Shown here: positions 31,209 to 33,163 of the stretch, one piece after another | Position numbering within the stretch: the stretch's first letter is position 1 | How the letters are laid out: every line of letters begins with the position of its first letter | Assembly: GCA_002923315.1 (NCBI GenBank) | Contig: BEHM01000032.1 | Coordinates: forward strand, 1 to 33,163 | Direction: 5' to 3' | Length of the DNA stretch: 33,163 nt | From: a bacterium HR10 | Lineage (GTDB): Bacteria; Acidobacteriota; Blastocatellia; HR10 | Translations under genes and position numbers: made by a program | Notes under the pieces: model-generated | The model's input: the letters and a program-made list of their open reading frames with translations, nothing else | What the model was told of the DNA's origin: nothing | The model's database searches: none

Positions 31209-33163
31209 CCTCGCGCGCTCTCCTGCAGAAGGCGACGCACAGCTTCCTGAACCTCAGGGGCCGGGTCTCGTGCTAATGCCTGGAGCACCATGTGGGGGTC
31301 CACCGCCCACAACGTTCGCGCCGCATCAATTCGAAGTCGCGGATCCGGATCTCGCAGAGCTTCAAGAAGGACCTGCTGCGCTCTGGTCTCCTCCCGGCTT
31401 GCCAGCGCCGTGATCACCGCGCGCCGCACTTCGGCATCGGGATTCTGAATCGCTCGCTGGAAGACAGGGATCGCGTCCGAGGATCCAAGAAGCTCCAGCG
31501 CGCGGAGCAGGCCGAGCAAGACGGGCTTCTCTTCGGCGGTGAGCGCCAATGAGATTAACGGTCGCGGGTCCTTCTGATGAATCTTTGCGAGCGCGTGGGC
31601 GATGGCTTCTCGATAGGGAGCGTCGGCGATCTTGAGATGCTCCAGGAGCACAGGCGCGGCTTTCGCCTCACCGAGGTCGCCGAGGACCTGAGCGGCCTCG
31701 GCGCGAACGCGCTGGTCGGGATCGCGCAGCGCCTTCAGCGCGGCCGCGCTCACATCCGCGGGACGGCCGATCCGAGCCAGGACGCGCATCGCTTCCGCGC
31801 GCACCTGAGCATCAGGATCGCGGGTGAGCGTCTCCTGAACGAGCTCGAAATGCCGACCATCACCGGCGGCCTCGAGGCATCGCAGGGCATGCCGGCGGGC
31901 CTCGCCGTCCTGACTGTGACGGAGGGTGTGGACATAGTGTGCGATCATGCGATCAAAGTTGGGGAGCAGCAGGTCCCCCACGGCTTCCACGCGAAAGAAC
32001 GTTTGGATGCGCCGGATCACCTCCTCCGATTCCTGCTCCAGCACGGCTCGAACGGCTGCCGACACGGCCGGTTCCCTGATTCGGGCGAGCGCCTGCGGCA
32101 GGTGGGCCGTGCTCGGTAGAAGGGCGAGGCCGATCACAGCCGCCGCTTGTACGGCAGGAGCGGAATCGTCCAAAAGCTCGGCCAGCCGCTGGCTTGCGCC
32201 GGGATCGCCCAGCTTACCCAGAGCCAGCGCCGCGCGTTGCCTGACTCGTTCACTCGGATCCCGCGTTGCCCTGAGAATCGCCGGAAGGGCTTTCGAGTCT
32301 CCAATACTGCCGAGGGCATCCAAGGCCGCCATGCGCACCGATTCCGCGGGATCATTCAGAGCTAGGAGCAATGCCTTCACGGCTCTGGGATCGCCTCGCC
32401 GATTCAAAGCGCGCGCAGCGGCTGCGCGAACGTGGGCGGAGGGGTCGTGCAGAAACGCGATGAGCGCCTCCAGAGCCGGCGCTTCCGTCCGGAGAGCGAG
32501 CACGCGCACGATCCCGCGGCGCGCTGTTTCGCCTTGAAGGTCGCGAAGCTCCTCAAGGAGCGTTCGCACATCTGTCGCCAGGTGGGCGAGCGCCTCCGCC
32601 GCCGCTTCTTGCAGGGCTTCGTCGGTCGTATCCAGAAGCTTCATCACAGGCGCCAAGGAACCCTGGTATCCAAGAGCTTTGAGACTGCGTACGGCAGCCT
32701 GGCGAACCGAAGAGTTCGGATCCTCCAGCGCCGCGAGCAGGGCCGGGATGACCGATGGGTCTCGGAGGGCGCCAAGTGACGCCGCCGCTTGAGCCCGCAC
32801 ATCGGCGATTGGATCGGTGAGCGCTTCCCGTAGCGACTCGAGAGCGCGTGGATCCGGGATGTGCTGCAGAATGGCGGCTGCCGCTCGGCGAATGAGAGCG
32901 TTCGGATCGCGCAAGAGCTCCAGGAGCTGGGGCAGGAAGGTCATCAGGTCAGCGACCTCCATATTCTCAATCGCCTCGGTGGCCGCCTCCCGTACGACGG
33001 CTTCTTCGTCCCCCAAGCCTTCGATGAGCTGCGGGAGAGCGTCCTTCGCCCGCAGCTTCCCTAACGCCGCGATCGCGTGCGCGCGAACGGACCATTCCCG
33101 ATCCCTCGCGGCGGCCCGCAAGGCTTCGAGAATCCCCGGGGATCGTTCCCCGAGCTCCCCGAG
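31205..33163 (-). CDS. HEAT-repeat protein (partial, runs off right edge)
   Basis: At least 652 residues of back-to-back HEAT/PBS-lyase-type repeats of about 31 residues, with the pattern DPxxxVRxxAxxALGxLGDPxAxPxLLxAL repeated about 20 times. The frame is open to the right edge, so the true start and any signal peptide or extra domain are unknown; a TTG at 33121 is only an in-frame codon. A short irregular stretch (IQTFFRVEAVGDLLLPNFDRMIAHYVHTLRH, about residues 390-420 of the visible part; first block IQTFFRVEAV) breaks the array and may be a linker or dimer site. HEAT solenoids are protein scaffolds. It is the first visible gene of the glycan operon, overlapping the 44-residue gene, so it may organise that machinery. 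Function is inferred only. Confidence 0.85.
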   Translation of the reverse strand, partial: LGELGERSPGILEALRAAARDREWSVRAHAIAALGKLRAKDALPQLIEGLGDEEAVVREAATEAIENMEVADLMTFLPQLLELLRDPNALIRRAAAAILQHIPDPRALESLREALTDPIADVRAQAAASLGALRDPSVIPALLAALEDPNSSVRQAAVRSLKALGYQGSLAPVMKLLDTTDEALQEAAAEALAHLATDVRTLLEELRDLQGETARRGIVRVLALRTEAPALEALIAFLHDPSAHVRAAAARALNRRGDPRAVKALLLALNDPAESVRMAALDALGSIGDSKALPAILRATRDPSERVRQRAALALGKLGDPGASQRLAELLDDSAPAVQAAAVIGLALLPSTAHLPQALARIREPAVSAAVRAVLEQESEEVIRRIQTFFRVEAVGDLLLPNFDRMIAHYVHTLRHSQDGEARRHALRCLEAAGDGRHFELVQETLTRDPDAQVRAEAMRVLARIGRPADVSAAALKALRDPDQRVRAEAAQVLGDLGEAKAAPVLLEHLKIADAPYREAIAHALAKIHQKDPRPLISLALTAEEKPVLLGLLRALELLGSSDAIPVFQRAIQNPDAEVRRAVITALASREETRAQQVLLEALRDPDPRLRIDAARTLWAVDPHMVLQALARDPAPEVQEAVRRLLQESARG

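Overview
This is a GC-rich, gene-dense bacterial chromosome segment. Signal peptides, an outer-membrane beta-barrel protein ending in Phe and a BepA-type M48 protease point to a diderm cell. The mix of paired M16 peptidases, an S9 peptidase, zinc-ribbon membrane proteins, a DPPR-type UbiA protein and HEAT proteins reminds me of thermophilic Acidobacteriota (Blastocatellia-like). That placement is inference from gene content; no 16S rRNA or tRNA gene is present.

Layout. 1-340: the transposase-start end of an IS256-family element that runs off the left edge. 346-1970 (minus): a GAF-domain protein and a serine/threonine dehydratase, coupled by a GTGA overlap. 2160-8196 (plus): an active/inactive M16 peptidase pair (ATGA overlap), an atypical crotonase, a repeat-built coiled-coil membrane protein, a hemerythrin-like protein and a DUF559 nuclease-fold protein. 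8202-10412 (minus): a secreted S9 peptidase. 10538-11836 (plus): a 43-residue small ORF and wecE, sharing a promoter region with the S9 gene. 11996-14690 (minus): a secreted CARDB-like protein and a Spy/CpxP-like LTxxQ protein. 14917-17519 (plus): a ZIP metal transporter coupled to uvrC. 17531-18629 (minus): a zinc-ribbon membrane protein and a 54-residue FmdB-type zinc ribbon. 18869-21886 (plus): a PanC homologue lacking key active-site motifs, a 75-residue membrane protein, a DUF350 protein and a zinc-ribbon membrane protein. 21978-23072 (minus): an M48 protease. 23222-23674 (plus): the RNase P RNA gene rnpB. 23722-33163 (minus): a six-gene, mostly overlapping operon.

The right-hand operon is the most distinctive part. 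In transcription order it encodes a HEAT-repeat protein (open at the right edge), a 44-residue single-span membrane protein, a GT-C-like membrane protein with an extra C-terminal beta domain, a TPR protein with an outer-membrane beta-barrel, a UbiA-family polyprenyl-phosphate phosphoribosyltransferase-like enzyme and a processive GT2 synthase. Together they resemble a synthase-dependent surface-glycan assembly and export system, with GT2 as polymerase, TPR-barrel as exporter, and UbiA and GT-C as lipid-linked sugar enzymes. The HEAT protein and the 44-residue protein would be unassigned partners. wecE, the envelope proteases, Spy and CARDB proteins fit an envelope theme across the window, but no shared regulation can be shown. 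I saw no CRISPR array, rRNA or tRNA.
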